Positions 34,174-45,677 of a stretch of 64,000 nt of DNA are shown in pieces. The DNA is from Adenophora triphylla var. japonica. Its lineage: Eukaryota; Streptophyta; Magnoliopsida; Asterales; Campanulaceae. Each line of letters begins with the position of its first letter. The stretch's first letter is position 1. The notes beneath the pieces are model-generated. The model saw only the letters and a list, made by a program, of their open reading frames with translations, had not been told where the DNA came from and did no database searches. The position numbers were made by a program, and so were the translations under genes. The stretch is taken from the NCBI GenBank assembly GCA_022495995.1, contig JAFEMH010002453.1:248001-312000 (forward strand). Direction: 5' to 3'.

Positions 34174-35157
34174 TGTAGACACCCCATTCTGAACACGTCG
34201 GATCATATTTATACCACTCTGAGTTTCGCTTTGAGTCAAGAAGTAGAAATCCACCATTTCGTCATGTTTCGTTAAGTTTTGACTAACCATAGTTAGTTTG
34301 GGACTAAACTGCATACGAGATAACGAGGAAAGGACGGAACTGTCCACAGAAGCAATATCTCGCCGCGAGATGGCGTGTCTCGCGCGAGATATCCTCCCTC
34401 TGCGGCATGCAGAAGGCAGTTTCCTCGTCGATTTCAACCTCTTTTCGGGATAAAACTTCATCCATCCGGCCAACCAATAGAATTTGGAGTCTGAAACCAT
34501 CTTGAAGTGTTTGATCTCATCTTCAACACTTCCCCGACCCCTATAAATACTTGGTGACTTCCAAGGTTCAAAAGGAGGACAAAGTCCAGAAGTTCACAAC
34601 ACACACATATTTTGTTGGTTTCTTTCCCTGAAAGAATCCTACGAAATCACCCTAAAAATCACCTCAAAGTTTGTTAGTCAACCTTGTTGATAAACAAACA
34701 TCAAGATCCAAGTCAAGGACTGAGGCAAAGCTCTGTCCGTATCAAGACTCGATTCTAAACTTGAGTCGAAACTCTGCCCAAATCACCTCACGCAAGGTAA
34801 CCCCTAAATCCCTTTCTAATTGATTGTTAGAGTGGTATAAATCTATTGAATCTAGGATCGGCCTAGAGCCTCTCCTAATCATGGAGACGGTCTCGAAGCA
34901 ATCGATCCTACATTCCGTTTAACCCCGTTAAATGGATCTTTTATTGTTTAAAATCTTTTTCTTCTTCTTTTTTGAAAACCTCTCTTTTCTTTAGCAAGAC
35001 CGATCTCCGGATTGGATGGAATGGATGCTCCTTGACCTACCAGTTCCATAACCTAAGCCCCGAACCCAAATCTCTTTCAAAATGGTTTTTCTATGTTCTC
35101 CAAACGAATAATATAGGTGGCGACTCAAAAAGATAAAATTCTTCTCACAACGCTACA
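34174..35157 (+). repeat. 5' LTR of the Tat element
   Basis: Starts TGTAGACACC and ends ACGCTACA. It contains the palindrome doublet at 34357-34389 and TATAAATA at 34542-34549, about 150 bp after the doublet. The primer site follows directly. Confidence 0.95.
34542..34549 (+). promoter_or_regulatory. TATA box of the Tat 5' LTR
   Basis: CCCCTATAAATACTTGG is a canonical plant TATA box. It is conserved in the 3' LTR at 56557-56564. It sits in the expected U3 position, with a CG-rich palindrome doublet upstream. Confidence 0.75.
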
Positions 35158-35176
35158 GTGGCGACTCTGCTGGGGA
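35158..35176 (+). other. Primer-binding site of the Tat element
   Basis: GTGGCGACTCTGCTGGGGA immediately after the 5' LTR. It differs from the initiator-Met site of the other elements here and matches the form seen in Tat/Ogre-type elements. I believe these pair with tRNA-Arg, but the tRNA match was not checked. Confidence 0.7.
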
Positions 35177-35271
35177 CTTAAAATTAAGAGGCTTAAACTT
35201 GCGTCAAAATTAAAAGAGAGGTTTTCAAAAAAAAAAAATTGTAAATTTGATTTTCTGCTCTCAGATGAGGC

Positions 35272-35308
35272 ATATCTCGCACGAGATATCATATCTCGCG
35301 CGAGATAT
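35272..35308. promoter_or_regulatory. Palindrome doublet in the Tat leader
   Basis: ATATCTCGCACGAGATAT (35272-35289, one mismatched pair) and the perfect 18-bp palindrome ATATCTCGCGCGAGATAT (35291-35308), one base apart. CCTCGGCAAT follows, a tail also seen after the copies at 41977 and 52445. Confidence 0.7.
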
Positions 35309-36271
35309 GGCCTCGGCAATCTGGTTATTTTCTGGTCTCTCCCGTTTATCTCATAGTCCAAGACGGAAGCCGAACATGCAAGGGGGATCCCAGAATTCAT
35401 TATCTGCAGAGTTCCCGCATCTTAAGGCCTCCCTTAAGATGTAGAACTCGAATCTCTATGTCATTTAAATAATTGATTATTATTTATAAACTGTGTGCGA
35501 TTGGGTTTTATTTAAGTAAAGTCATTGGGGATTCGGGAGTTGTAAATTAATTTATTTATCTCTCTTTATCTCTCTTTATGTGGAACTACGACGGCCTGAG
35601 TCTTCCTAAATTGGGAGAAACGTAGGCAACCACTTGGTGCGGCCACTATCTGTTTTTCTTTTGTTTTTTTTTTCAAAAAAAATCTCTATTTTATCTATCA
35701 CCTAGATTGACTATCACACACGCGCACTCATATTATAACGTCATTGCACTGCATACTCTCTATAAACTCGGGACCCACACTAAGGACGGATGACGGTAAC
35801 CACCTAGTCGCCGGTCTCTCCGAAGTTGGACAATCCCACTCCGCATATTCAATCCACTTAGATTGTCATATCGCGGGGAGCCTAGCCTTCCGGCCCTGCA
35901 TCGCCACATTTTCATGTAGATTGACTTTTTAGGATCACTCCGTGACCGGTCGGTTTTGACTCGGTGATCTTTACTTGTTTTTGACCAAAACAAAGCCATG
36001 TAAAATTGACAATAAAGAAGGACTCGGAAAAGTCCCTTCGGAAAAAGTCCCTTCGAAAAAAAGTTCCTTCGGAATGACCCTTTCGGATGTCCCTTCAAAA
36101 AAATACATATACATATAATCCTTCGAAAAACGATCTTACATGGCTTTGTTTTACAAAAATCGGATTGATTACTTAGTCGTTAGGTTCTGATAAAGGCCTT
36201 AGAAACCCCTCAAAACGGACTTTCCGTTCCGACCAAAATTTAGGTCTAAATAAAAATCGACTTTTCGTGTG

Positions 36272-36309
36272 ATTATCTCGCGCGGGATTACATATCTCGC
36301 GCGGGATAA
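36272..36309. promoter_or_regulatory. Palindrome doublet upstream of Tat gag
   Basis: ATTATCTCGCGCGGGATTA and ATATCTCGCGCGGGATAAT, spaced 2 bp, about 140 bp before the gag ATG at 36448. Both carry the same GAG-to-GGG change, so they probably duplicated together. Confidence 0.65.
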
Positions 36310-36447
36310 TGCTTCTGTTTGCTGAAACTGAGCCTGAGCCATTTAAGCCTGCTTCCGACTCGTTGGGGCTAGATTTGATCCTGATATCGTCTCTGCATCT
36401 ATTCTGTCAGTTTTCCGAAGCTACTCAACTTCAAGACTCCCAACACA

Positions 36448-37260
36448 ATGTCTGCTGAAAAGCATGTCATCACCAAAAAAGACCTTGAACAACACACTCT
36501 CCAAGATTTGACCAAGGCCGTTGTCGCTGAGATGGAACATGTAGAAGGTTGGAGAGAAGCCTTTGATTTGCCTTCCACCCGCATTGCTAGGGATTTCCGG
36601 AAGATGGAGAGTGACTCCGACAGCGGACGATCATCCGTGCAAGAGGAGCTAAGTGACATCAAAACTCAACTTGCCAAAGCCCTGCAGCAAATTAACGACA
36701 ATGACTCGTGGCATCACATGGAAGAATCCATCCAAGCTGAAAAGACAAAGATACTGATTGAAGAGCTCGAGGAAGTCAAGAGCGAACTCGAGACCATGAC
36801 CCAAAAGTGCATCAACCTTGAAGCCCACATTGAAGATGACATTGATGAAAGAGTCAAGTATTGCCTCAATACTCTCTACCGTGACCTCAAGGAGCAAATG
36901 GAAGCAGAATATCAGTCTCGTCACAACGTCTTTGTGCAACACTATGAGAACCATATTCGAGACCTCCACAATCAAATGGCCAAGCGGAGGAAGGGAAGGA
37001 CTTTCTCCGACATCGGAAATATCACTCTCGGTCATCTCTTTAGAAGTCTTCACAAGGAAGGAAAATTGAAACCAATGGAAGGCTACCAACCTAAGAGAGA
37101 AGGTCGATCTCCACACCTCTATTGCTACTACCATCAATGCCATGGCCATCACACCAATGATTGTTTCAACCTGAAGAATGCAGTCCAAGACTTGATTGAC
37201 AACGACGCCATAAGAATTTGCCCAAGTGGTGGAATAGTTTGGATGAGTTCAAACAAATGA
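36448..37260 (+). CDS. Tat gag-like protein lacking the capsid core
   Basis: 270-residue open frame starting at ATG 36448. Residues 1-90 are acidic. Residues about 90-165 are a predicted coiled coil (EELEEVKSELETMTQK and following, high Glu/Lys heptads). Residues about 185-260 match the C-terminal gag of Tat elements: FSDIGNITLGHLFRSLHKEG and a Cys/His segment CYYHQCHGHHTNDC. The Retrotrans_gag core (QRWRE-type region, present as a fragment at 12484-12642) is absent, so the protein is about half the usual length. It may bind RNA but is unlikely to assemble a particle alone. Followed by a 197-bp spacer and then pol. Confidence 0.8.
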   Translation: MSAEKHVITKKDLEQHTLQDLTKAVVAEMEHVEGWREAFDLPSTRIARDFRKMESDSDSGRSSVQEELSDIKTQLAKALQQINDNDSWHHMEESIQAEKTKILIEELEEVKSELETMTQKCINLEAHIEDDIDERVKYCLNTLYRDLKEQMEAEYQSRHNVFVQHYENHIRDLHNQMAKRRKGRTFSDIGNITLGHLFRSLHKEGKLKPMEGYQPKREGRSPHLYCYYHQCHGHHTNDCFNLKNAVQDLIDNDAIRICPSGGIVWMSSNK

Positions 37261-37457
37261 GGAGTCTCTTTTCCTTTCAGTTATTTACTTTTAGTTGCAA
37301 AAGAAACGGTTAGTAGTCTAGTTTAGCTTAGTCGGGTACTACTTGCCTAAAGACTTCATTTGTGGGCAAGAAAATCAAGTTTGCTTTTCAATAATAGTTA
37401 GTCAGTATTTCCCTTTTCAATTCTGATTACTTCTTTGAGATCGAGAAAGAAAGCACT

Positions 37458-39368
37458 GTGAATATCATAGAAACTTGCAACGAAAATGACTACTCCAAGG
37501 CACTTTGGTTCTCTGGAAGCCTTCCTGTCTGGAGAATGATGCTAGCAAAAGGATACTTCCCTGGCTTGGGGCTCGGAAAGCACTTACAAGGGATAACGGA
37601 ACCACCACCGGTTCCCCCACTTCACACAAAGCATGGCCTAGGATACATCACTTCCATCCACGATGGGGATGACGAAGAAGAGTGGGGCTTCACTCAAATC
37701 AAGTGGGAAGGAACCACATACAAAGGCTACGATGACCCAAAGGCCAAGAATTACAACCTCGAGCCATATCGAAAGACACTCAATGGCTACTTTGTCCGGG
37801 AAGGGGAAAGTATTCCCTACTTTATCTTTTCAGAACCATGGACTGATGATAAAGGAAAGCGCCAACCGGGCTTTGAAATCTTCAGCGACTGCGATGCTTC
37901 TCCAAATGAAACAGAACCCGTCCCACTAATCCCTAATGATTTGTGGGGCACAAAGGCAGAAATGATGAGTGAATGGGACTTTGTGTTGGGAGAAGACATG
38001 CTGCGACAGTTCCAAGACCTGTGCCGGTTAGAAGACAGCCAGATCCATGCAATCTCCAAGGGGGACGCTCCAACTACTGATTACACAAGACTAATACAGA
38101 AATGTGATGAGCCAATTCTAAACTGGCACGTCACCGGGGGACCAGTTGTTGATGAAGACTTCATGATCAAAGAGCTTGGCTGCACTCCCCATCCCCGCAG
38201 GAAGATAGGCCCTGTAACTTTCACATTAGAAGCAGGCTCCACCTCCGATGAACTCACTCAAGAGGAAATCGAGGCGGTGGCCGAACATGTATTCCCTTAC
38301 TTCCTTAATGAAAACTTTGATCTTTCCGAGTACCCTGAGATTGCTAACATCGTGAATGATGAATTAACTAATAATAATCAATATAACGAACACGTTAATA
38401 ATGAATCATACGATGAGATAGATCAAGAAAACGAACAAATCTTAAAAGAATTAGCTAAGCAAGTAGGTCGTTGTGGAAAGAATGGCCCTGTTGACGACGA
38501 GGAAATGCAAACGGTTAATCTTGGGACAACGGAAGACCCCAGAGAAACAAAGATCGGCAGCTTCTTCAAGGGGGAAGACAGAGAAACCTTGACGCAGCTC
38601 CTCAGAGAATATGTCGACGTCTTCGCTTGGTCCTACAAGGATATGCCTGGGTTGAATCAGTCAGTTGTAGAACACAAGATACCGCTGCTACCCAATGCCA
38701 AGCCAGTCAAACAGAAACTACGCAGAATCAAGCCAGAATGGTCAATGCAAGTAAAAGAGGAAATCATGAAACTCTTGAAGGTAGGGTTTATCAAAGTGAT
38801 CGAATATCCGGAATGGCTAGCAAACACGGTACAGGTAGCCAAGTCGAACGGAAAAATACGAGTCTGTGTCGATTTCAGAGACTTGAATAAGGCATCCCCT
38901 AAAGATGACTTCCCACTACCAAACATAGACATGTTGGTCGATGCCACAGCCGCATACGAGGTCCGCTCATTCGTCGACGGTTTCGCAGGGTATAACCAAA
39001 TCCTCATGGCAGAGGAGGATCAACACAAAACAACATTCACCACACCTTGGGGAACATTCTGCTACAAGATCATCCCATTTGGTCTCAAGAACGCAGGGGC
39101 TACTTATCAAAGGGCAGTTACAATACTATTCCACGACATGATCCACAGAGAAATAGAGGTATACGTGAACGACATGATTATTCACTCAAAAGGGACAGAT
39201 GGTCAACACTTCAGAGATCTCAGAAAATTCTTCAATCGACTGAGACAGCACAGGATGAGGCTCAACCCCGCCAAATGCTCATTCGGAGTGGTCAAAGGAA
39301 AAGTCTTAGGGTACATGGTCACAGAGCGTGGCATAGAAGCAGACCCCGCCAAGAAGGGCTATCATTGA
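37458..39368 (+). pseudogene. Tat pol: G-patch and reverse transcriptase
   Basis: 636-codon frame. It opens with a G-patch-like segment (residues about 30-60: MMLAKGYFPGLGLGKHLQGI), then a long acidic linker. RT runs from about residue 390: DVFAWSYKDMPGL, KIRVCVDFRDLNKASPKDDF, RSFVDGFAGYNQI (first Asp), FGLKNAGATYQRA. The catalytic YVDD reads YVNDMIIHSK: GAC to AAC at 39168-39170. The frame is lost at about 39355 by a small deletion in the ADPAKIKAI region. The polymerase is expected to be inactive. No recognisable aspartic protease motif is seen in this frame. Confidence 0.88.
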
Positions 39369-39369
39369 C

Positions 39370-40699
39370 ATGCCTCCACCCAGAACACAGAAAGAAGTAA
39401 AGGGATTCATGGGCAGACTTCAATATATCAGTCGATTCATCAATCAACTGACTACAATGTGCGATCCCATCTTCAAGCTACTTAAGAAAAATGCACCTCA
39501 AGAGTGGACCGAAGAATGTCAAGAAGCATTCGAGGAAGTTAAGCACTACTTAACTTCCCCACCCATCCTGGTTCCACCACACAAGGAGAAGCCCTTGAAA
39601 TTGTACCTCACGGTTACAGACATTGCATTAGGGGCTATGCTCGCTCAAGAACAGCCTGCCTCGCACACAGAGAATGCCATCTATTTCGTCAGCCGCAGAT
39701 TCCAAGGCAGCGAAATCAACTACTCTCCACTCGACAAATCCCTGCGCCCTTGTTTGGGTATCACAAAGGCTAAAGCACTATATGGAAGCCTTCCCAGTTC
39801 GTCTCATTGCAAAAATGGATCCACTGAAATATATCCTAGACAAATCAAATTTGTCTTCAAGACTGGCCAAATGGTACTTCATGCTCGCGGGGTATGATAT
39901 CACTTACGTCACTCAGAAATCCGTCAGGGGGATTGTATTCGCAGATCAATTGGCCGAATTTCCTTGTGACGAAGTGAAGGGGGAAGACCCGCGATTCCCC
40001 GATGAGGACATCATGAGTATAGAAGAAGAAAATAAGTGGCAATTATTTTTCGATGGTGCAACCAACAAGAGAGGGTTCGGCATCGGAATGTTGTTGGTAG
40101 ACCCTAACGACATCTATACTCCACTGGCAGTACGTCTTGACTTTAACGCCACCAACAACACCGCAGAATATGAAGCTTGCATGGCGGGGCTTGAGGCAGC
40201 CCTAGAGCGCAACGTGACTGAAATCGAGGTATTCGGGGATTCCCAATTAATCATCAATCAGACATTGAAGAAGTGGAAGGTCCAAGATCCAACCCTTCAA
40301 AGATACAGTGCCCACCTCCAAGAGTTGGTGCAACAATTTCAAGATGTCTCATTCCACTACCTCCCCAGAGACAAAAATCGGTTTGCGGACGCATTAGCCA
40401 CACTTGCTTCTTTGGTCGAAATCCCTAAAGGAAAAGCAGTCAAACCCTTCAAAATAACACGGCGTGCAACCCCTGCATACTGCGCCGTTATAGATCTCCA
40501 TGACTGCAAAGACAAATGGTTATCCGAATGTGCCATTGTTGGGAACTCCGAAGAGAAACCGTGGTACTATGACATTTGGCATTTCATCCTAGATGGAACC
40601 ATCCCACCTGAGACAGACCCAAAGACTCAGATCGCCCTTAAGAGATTGGCCGCTAATTACGTCATCACTGCTGGCCGTCTATTCAAGAAACATTCCTAA
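39370..40699 (+). pseudogene. Tat pol: RNase H and second (archaeal-type) RNase H
   Basis: 39370-39760 carries the RT thumb and first RNase H (MPPPRTQKEVKGFMGRLQYI, LYLTVTDIALGAML). A frameshift near 39760 moves the reading to a frame that includes WYFMLAGYDITYVTQKS and the second RNase H. Its four acids are all present: LFFDGATNKRG, NNTAEYEACMAGLEAAL, VFGDSQLIINQ, RFADALATLAS. A TAA at 40697-40699 ends the frame before the integrase, which continues in the same frame. Two RNase H domains are diagnostic of Tat-lineage elements. Confidence 0.88.
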
Positions 40700-40741
40700 G
40701 GAAACCTCCTTTGTGCCACCGAGGAAGAGGCCCAAGAAATA

Positions 40742-41803
40742 ATGGACCATGTCCATCAAGTCATATGTGAAACCCACATGAGCGGAAACATGCTCGCCAA
40801 AAAGATCATCAGACAAGGGTACTTTTGGCTAACCATGGAAGCCGACTGTACCAAAATGGTCAAGAAGTGCCATAAGTGTCAGATACACGCCAATCTCCGG
40901 CATGCACCGCCTTCCTTGCTGTACCCTATGACTTCTCCTTGGCCGTTCTCTACGTGGGGGATAAACGTGATTGGAAAGGTCACACTTGTAGGAGCTAACG
41001 GACACTGCTTCGTCCTAGTAGCCATCGACTATTTCACTAAATGGGTTAAGGCCGCCTCCTACAAAGTTCTGAATGCCAGAAAGGTTGCAGAATTCATCAA
41101 GCACAACATCATCTGCCGATATGGGGTTCCGCAAGAGATGATATCCGATAATGGGTCACACTTGAAGAAGGAAACCGATCGCCTCCTAACCGAGTACAAA
41201 ATCACAAGACATAAGTCATCTCCTTACAGGCCCCAGACAAATGGAGCTGTTGAAGCCGCAAACAAAACAATCAAGACTATCATCAGAAAAATGGCAGTCA
41301 CTGGAAAAGACTGGCTCGACCAGTTACCTTTCGCACTATGGGGATACCGCACTTCAGTCCGAACAGCTACAGGAGAGACTCCCTACGCCCTCACATTCGG
41401 AATGGAGGCTGTCTTACCAATAGAATTGGAAATACCATCACTTAGGGTTCTCCTAGAAAACCAAGTGAACGAGGTCGACTGGATAGGAAGCAGATACGAA
41501 GAGTTGGCCCTGTTGGACGAAAGAAGGTTGAAAGCAGCCGAACACACTCAAGCTTACCAAAGAAGAATGGCAAGAGCTTTCAACAAAAAGGGCAAGATAA
41601 GGAACATCAGAGTAGGTGACTTGGTTCTCCGTGAGCACCGTCCTGGACCTTTCAACCCGCTAGGCAAGTGGGGACCAAGATGGATAGGACCCTACATTGT
41701 GAAGAAGATATTCTCTGGGGGAGCCCTTCAGCTGGTGGACTTAGACGGAGATCAACTACCGAAGCCGGTCAACATGGACAAGCTCAAGAAGTACTTCGCG
41801 TGA
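40742..41803 (+). pseudogene. Tat integrase, first catalytic Asp changed to Asn
   Basis: 353-codon open frame. The zinc-binding N-terminus has H...H and CHKCQIHA. The rve core has STWGINVIGKV (Asp expected; GAC to AAC at 40964-40966), MISDNGSHL (Asp kept) and TNGAVEAANKTI (Glu kept). The C-terminal region contains IRVGDLVLREHRPGPF, LGKWGPRWIGPYIV and VNMDKLKKYFA. Only the first DDE acid is lost, so integration from this copy's own enzyme is unlikely. Same frame as the RNase H block, separated by the TAA at 40697. Confidence 0.9.
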
Positions 41804-41820
41804 CTTGCCCTCCTAAAAAG

Positions 41821-41940
41821 AAATCGCTCGCTAGGTTGAAAATCCCGAAAAGGACGGCCTAGGCAAAAATTAGAGCTTGCACAAGAAAAGAAGCCCGCTA
41901 GATTGAAAACCCGAAGGGACGGTCTAGGCAGAAGAAAGGG
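41821..41940 (+). repeat. Two-copy 60-bp direct repeat after Tat pol
   Basis: GCTAGGTTGAAAATCCCGAA at about 41831 and GCTAGATTGAAAACCCGAAG at about 41896, each followed by GGACGGyCTAGGCA. Non-coding. Confidence 0.75.
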
Positions 41941-41947
41941 TGTGCAT

Positions 41948-41972
41948 AAAAAAAAAAAAAAAGGGGGGGGGG
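41948..41972 (+). other. Internal A15-G10 polypurine tract
   Basis: Fifteen A then ten G, far from the 3' LTR. It resembles a polypurine tract and lies between pol and the antisense genes, so it could act as a second plus-strand priming site or mark the ancestral element end. A palindrome (41977-41990) follows within 5 bp. Confidence 0.6.
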
Positions 41973-41976
41973 CCTT

Positions 41977-41990
41977 ATCTCGCGCGAGAT
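41977..41990. promoter_or_regulatory. Single ATCTCGCGCGAGAT palindrome after pol
   Basis: Perfect 14-bp palindrome with the same CCTT left flank as the copies at 52445 and 55265, followed by CCCCTCGGCATGG. It lies about 300 bp beyond the stop codon of antisense gene 2. Confidence 0.65.
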
Positions 41991-42286
41991 TACCCCTCGG
42001 CATGGAGCCGTATTTTGTCCTTTTTTCTCTCAAAAATGAACTACGTTAGACCTGAGCCTTTTATTTAATTGCTGTAAAAGAGGAACGTAGGCAGCCTTCG
42101 GGTTCGGTCTAATCAAATAAATAAATCTACTTTTGTCCTTTTATTAATCGAATGCATTTTTATTAATGACAAAAGGGAAATTCTAACCACAACGACTAAT
42201 TTGCTAAGCTAATAACCTTGAAAAAAATACTGATAAAATAAAAAACTATTGATCTATCAAAGCAATCTCTTGGTACTCCTTAAGAT

Positions 42287-42878
42287 CTAGCCTTTCATCG
42301 ACTTGGTAGGCCGGCGGACATGGTCACCACCGTCTTCGCGATCCTTCTTGCGCTTTGAGCTCCTCAAAGCAGAGCATCCCTCAAGACGATCAAAGACAGA
42401 TTCCAATAGCCTCTTAAAGACATTGGGCCTATCTAGAGCTTGCGTCTTTCCAGGCATCCCTTTGCCCCGCCTCTCGTACCAATCCCCATCGAGAAAATCC
42501 TGAGTTGGATCAGTTCGTACATTGGCAGGATCAGAGTGAGACTCGCTCCTTCGCAAAATACTACTAGCCACAAAAGAATCCCCTAGCAGTGAAAGCCACA
42601 GATCATCAATCTTCTCCGCACTAGGGTGACCGGTATGAAGGAACCAATCCAAATACTTATCAGATAAGAAGATGCTTGCATTAAAGGTCCGAAGGTTCGA
42701 CCAGCGGTCCCGACTAGTTCCTTCACTCCATGCTTGAGCTAGCGCCTGCGCAAAATCTACACCAATGTAAGACACTTCACGAGAAGCTCCTTCGAAAAGA
42801 TAAGTGTCCTGCTGCTGACCAAGCTGACGGAGCACCCGCTTGGGAAAATAAAAAGAGGAATCTCGCAAACCCGGAAGA
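42287..42878 (-). pseudogene. Antisense PMD-like gene 2, 3' part
   Basis: C-terminal part of the gene whose 5' part is at 51358-52262. From the insertion point it reads LPGLRDSSFYFPKRVLRQLG and ends with a basic tail (SSKRKKDRE) at the stop 42287-42289. Counting one copy of the ACCAC duplication, the two parts join in the same frame with a total of 498 codons plus stop and no other interruption. It was therefore an open single-exon frame until the nested Gypsy inserted. Confidence 0.8.
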
Positions 42879-42883
42879 ACCAC

Positions 42884-45577
42884 TGTAACGACCCCAACCC
42901 TAGGCACTAATTTTCAATATCCTATTATGTGCTTTTAAAATTTATATTAATTTTATGTATTCAATTATGTCTTTAAATTCTTAATTTAAGATAAATTGGG
43001 TGAGAAGTAAATTTAGAATCTTTTGGGAATTTATTAGCTATTAAATAAGAACCATGGAGGATGATAAAAATAGAAAATGGATAATTATATGAGGAGGTTA
43101 AAATGGGTAGAATTTATAATTAGGGGAAGGGTTAAATATAAATGGGTGAAAGCCTCTAGTTAGATATTTCCATGGGGGGGGGCAAGAGGTCTTACTCTCC
43201 CATAGCTTGACAAGTGTCCTCCCCTTAACCCCTCCTCTTACTCCCTCCTTCCTCCTCCCTCCTTCATTCACTTCACTATATCCCTAGCAAGAAAGCCTTA
43301 GAACTCCATGGAAGCTCCCAACCCCAAGTATTGAAGCCAAGCCATTCTCCTCCATTTTCAAGTTCAAGAGTGTTGTTGAAGTTGGATCATCTAGAAGAAT
43401 CAACCAAGTTAGGAAGATCAACCTTCCATTATAAAACCCTAAGGTGAGTTGTTATGATTTCCTTTCTCCTAAATGTTCATAACCTTTGAATGATATTCTT
43501 GTTAGTATGAAGTGTTTCATGCCTTGGAAACCTTACATGAGTTTGGATGATTTATAAATGGGATAGGTTGAAGTTAATGTTCAAGGAAGATAATCAAGAG
43601 GGTTTGAAATGGGTGGAATTTGTGATGATAGATAATCTAGATTTACATCATTTTGGGTTTTCATGATTTTGTTGAACTTGGTAAAGCTAGGGTTTCCTCT
43701 TAGTGTTCTTGAAATTAGGGTAGATAAAAAGAAAAGGAATTGAAGCTAAGAAGAAAGAGTTAGAATTTATTTTGTCTTTGGAAATCGCCTTGGGCGGTCG
43801 CCCGTACGGGGCTTGGGCGGCCGCCCATCATGCCAGAAACTCTCTTGCCTTGGAAATCCTCTTGGGCGGTCGCCCAAGAGGTTTGGGCGGTCGCCCACCT
43901 TGACAGCAAGTTACCTTCCCTTTGAAAACCCACTTGGGCGGTCGCCCAAGTGGTATGGGCGGTCGCCCATGACCCCTGAACCAACTTTGTAATCTGAACT
44001 AGAATTGTTTAGCAAGTTTGTTTGGCCACTTATAAATTGTGACTCCCACCCAATATAAATTAGTAGAACCTAATCAACCCGGATACAAATTGATCCTCTT
44101 TAACCTAAGTTAGAGTAGGATACCTTGGCTTGGCCATGACATCTTACTTGGTCAAAATGGAATTGTAGGAGTAGTTAAATATTGTTCGGAAAGTGGTCCA
44201 AACTTGGGAAGTAGGTCTTGCACTTTTATTAAGATTATTCAAGGTTGAGTAATGACTTCGTAGGATTGGCTTATGGTACTTGGTGACTTTACTTGTTCCC
44301 ACATCCTTGATAGTTAGCTTGAATAATGTTAAAAACTATAGGTTACACTATTTTGTTACATGTATATGTATCATTGTAGCATGGTTATCCCAATTGTGGA
44401 ATTATTGATTATTTGAATACCTTGACGTTCTAAGGGTGGACTATTTGTCCTATTGTTATATTGTATCCCAATTGTGGATTATCTGGCATGTTGATTTCAT
44501 TGTATCCCGGTGTGGATTATGTCGTTATATTGTTACCTTAAGTGAACTCATATTCATTGGTGATATTATGCATAGTGTATTAAATGGTTGTTGCACTATG
44601 GTATTGGGTGAACATGAGTATATTTTACCATGTTGCTATATTGTTTATCCCCTTTGTGGATTATATTTCAAGTATCTATTATGTGCTTGAACGCTTTATG
44701 CATTAGGGGGTATAATGAAATTCAATCAATTATGGATTTGTTCTATAAGTGATTGAAGGTTCATCATACCTGTGACTGCCCTCTGTGGCCACAGTGGGTG
44801 TGCTAGCGACTTGTATTGAGCCAAAAGCCTTACAGGACCGCTGCGATTGGTGTACCGGTGGAAAGCTCTGTATGAAGCCCAAAAGCTTTACAGTAGCGCT
44901 AATATTATATGATACTCTGATTCAGTATCTGATTTTCTTATATGGATCTCTGGAGTATGAGTCCTATAAGCGGAATGTGTGCTGGAGGCAATTCATCAAA
45001 GAGTGGAGTTTTACTCCCACGTTGTACGACTTATTGTTCAGACGGGAAAGGTAAAATGAGGTAACGTAAGGTGTTTACCGCTTTAATAATGTGTTATGTG
45101 TAACCATGCTATGTGTTGCATCTTACTTGGCATATTGCTGCATTCATAATAGCTTGCTGAGATTTATTCTCACCCCTCTCCCTTTAATGTTTTAGATCCC
45201 GAGGCAGGTGACCCGAACCAGTGAGGCCGGGGATATCATTGTGGACTTTTGCTTTTGGGGCTTGTCAGGTTAAGTGTAGGAGTGGTTATTAGGAGTAATT
45301 ATTAAGTATTCCTCCTTCACAAATTGTATGAAAGACTCTTTTGTTAAACAATGTTAATTAGGGTTTTCAATGTAATTGATCAGATTTCGGTTTATTAAAG
45401 TTGTGGTTGGATTTCCTCCAAGTGGAGATATTATCAATTGTTTTTAAATTTTGGAAGTTTGAAAAGTGGTTTTCTTTTAAAGGCAATTAAATATTTTTTA
45501 AAAACTAAGATGGGTTTTCTTAGACTGAGCCTCTCCAACTCGGGACACGCGTTAGGTTCCGGGTTGGGGTGCTCACA
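42884..45577 (+). repeat. 5' LTR of the nested Gypsy
   Basis: TGTAACGACC...GGTGCTCACA, 2,694 bp. It contains six GGGCGGTCGCCC-type dyads in three pairs at 43789-43972. Short open frames across it recur in the 3' LTR and encode nothing recognisable. Confidence 0.95.
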
Positions 45578-45677
45578 GTTGGTATCAGAGCTTAGTTTAG
45601 AGGTCAAGGGTAGATGTCTAACTAAGGGGGAATGTGTGGAAATTGACGCCGAGTGTTTAATGCAGGAGTTCGTTCTA

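Noticed and set aside
43760..43984. Short frames at 43760-43984 and 49551-49766 with repeated ATAHTTWAT-like residues
   Set aside because: They arise from the GGGCGGTCGCCC dyads in the LTRs; the same applies to frames at 44436-44690 and 50218-50472, which are LTR duplicates.
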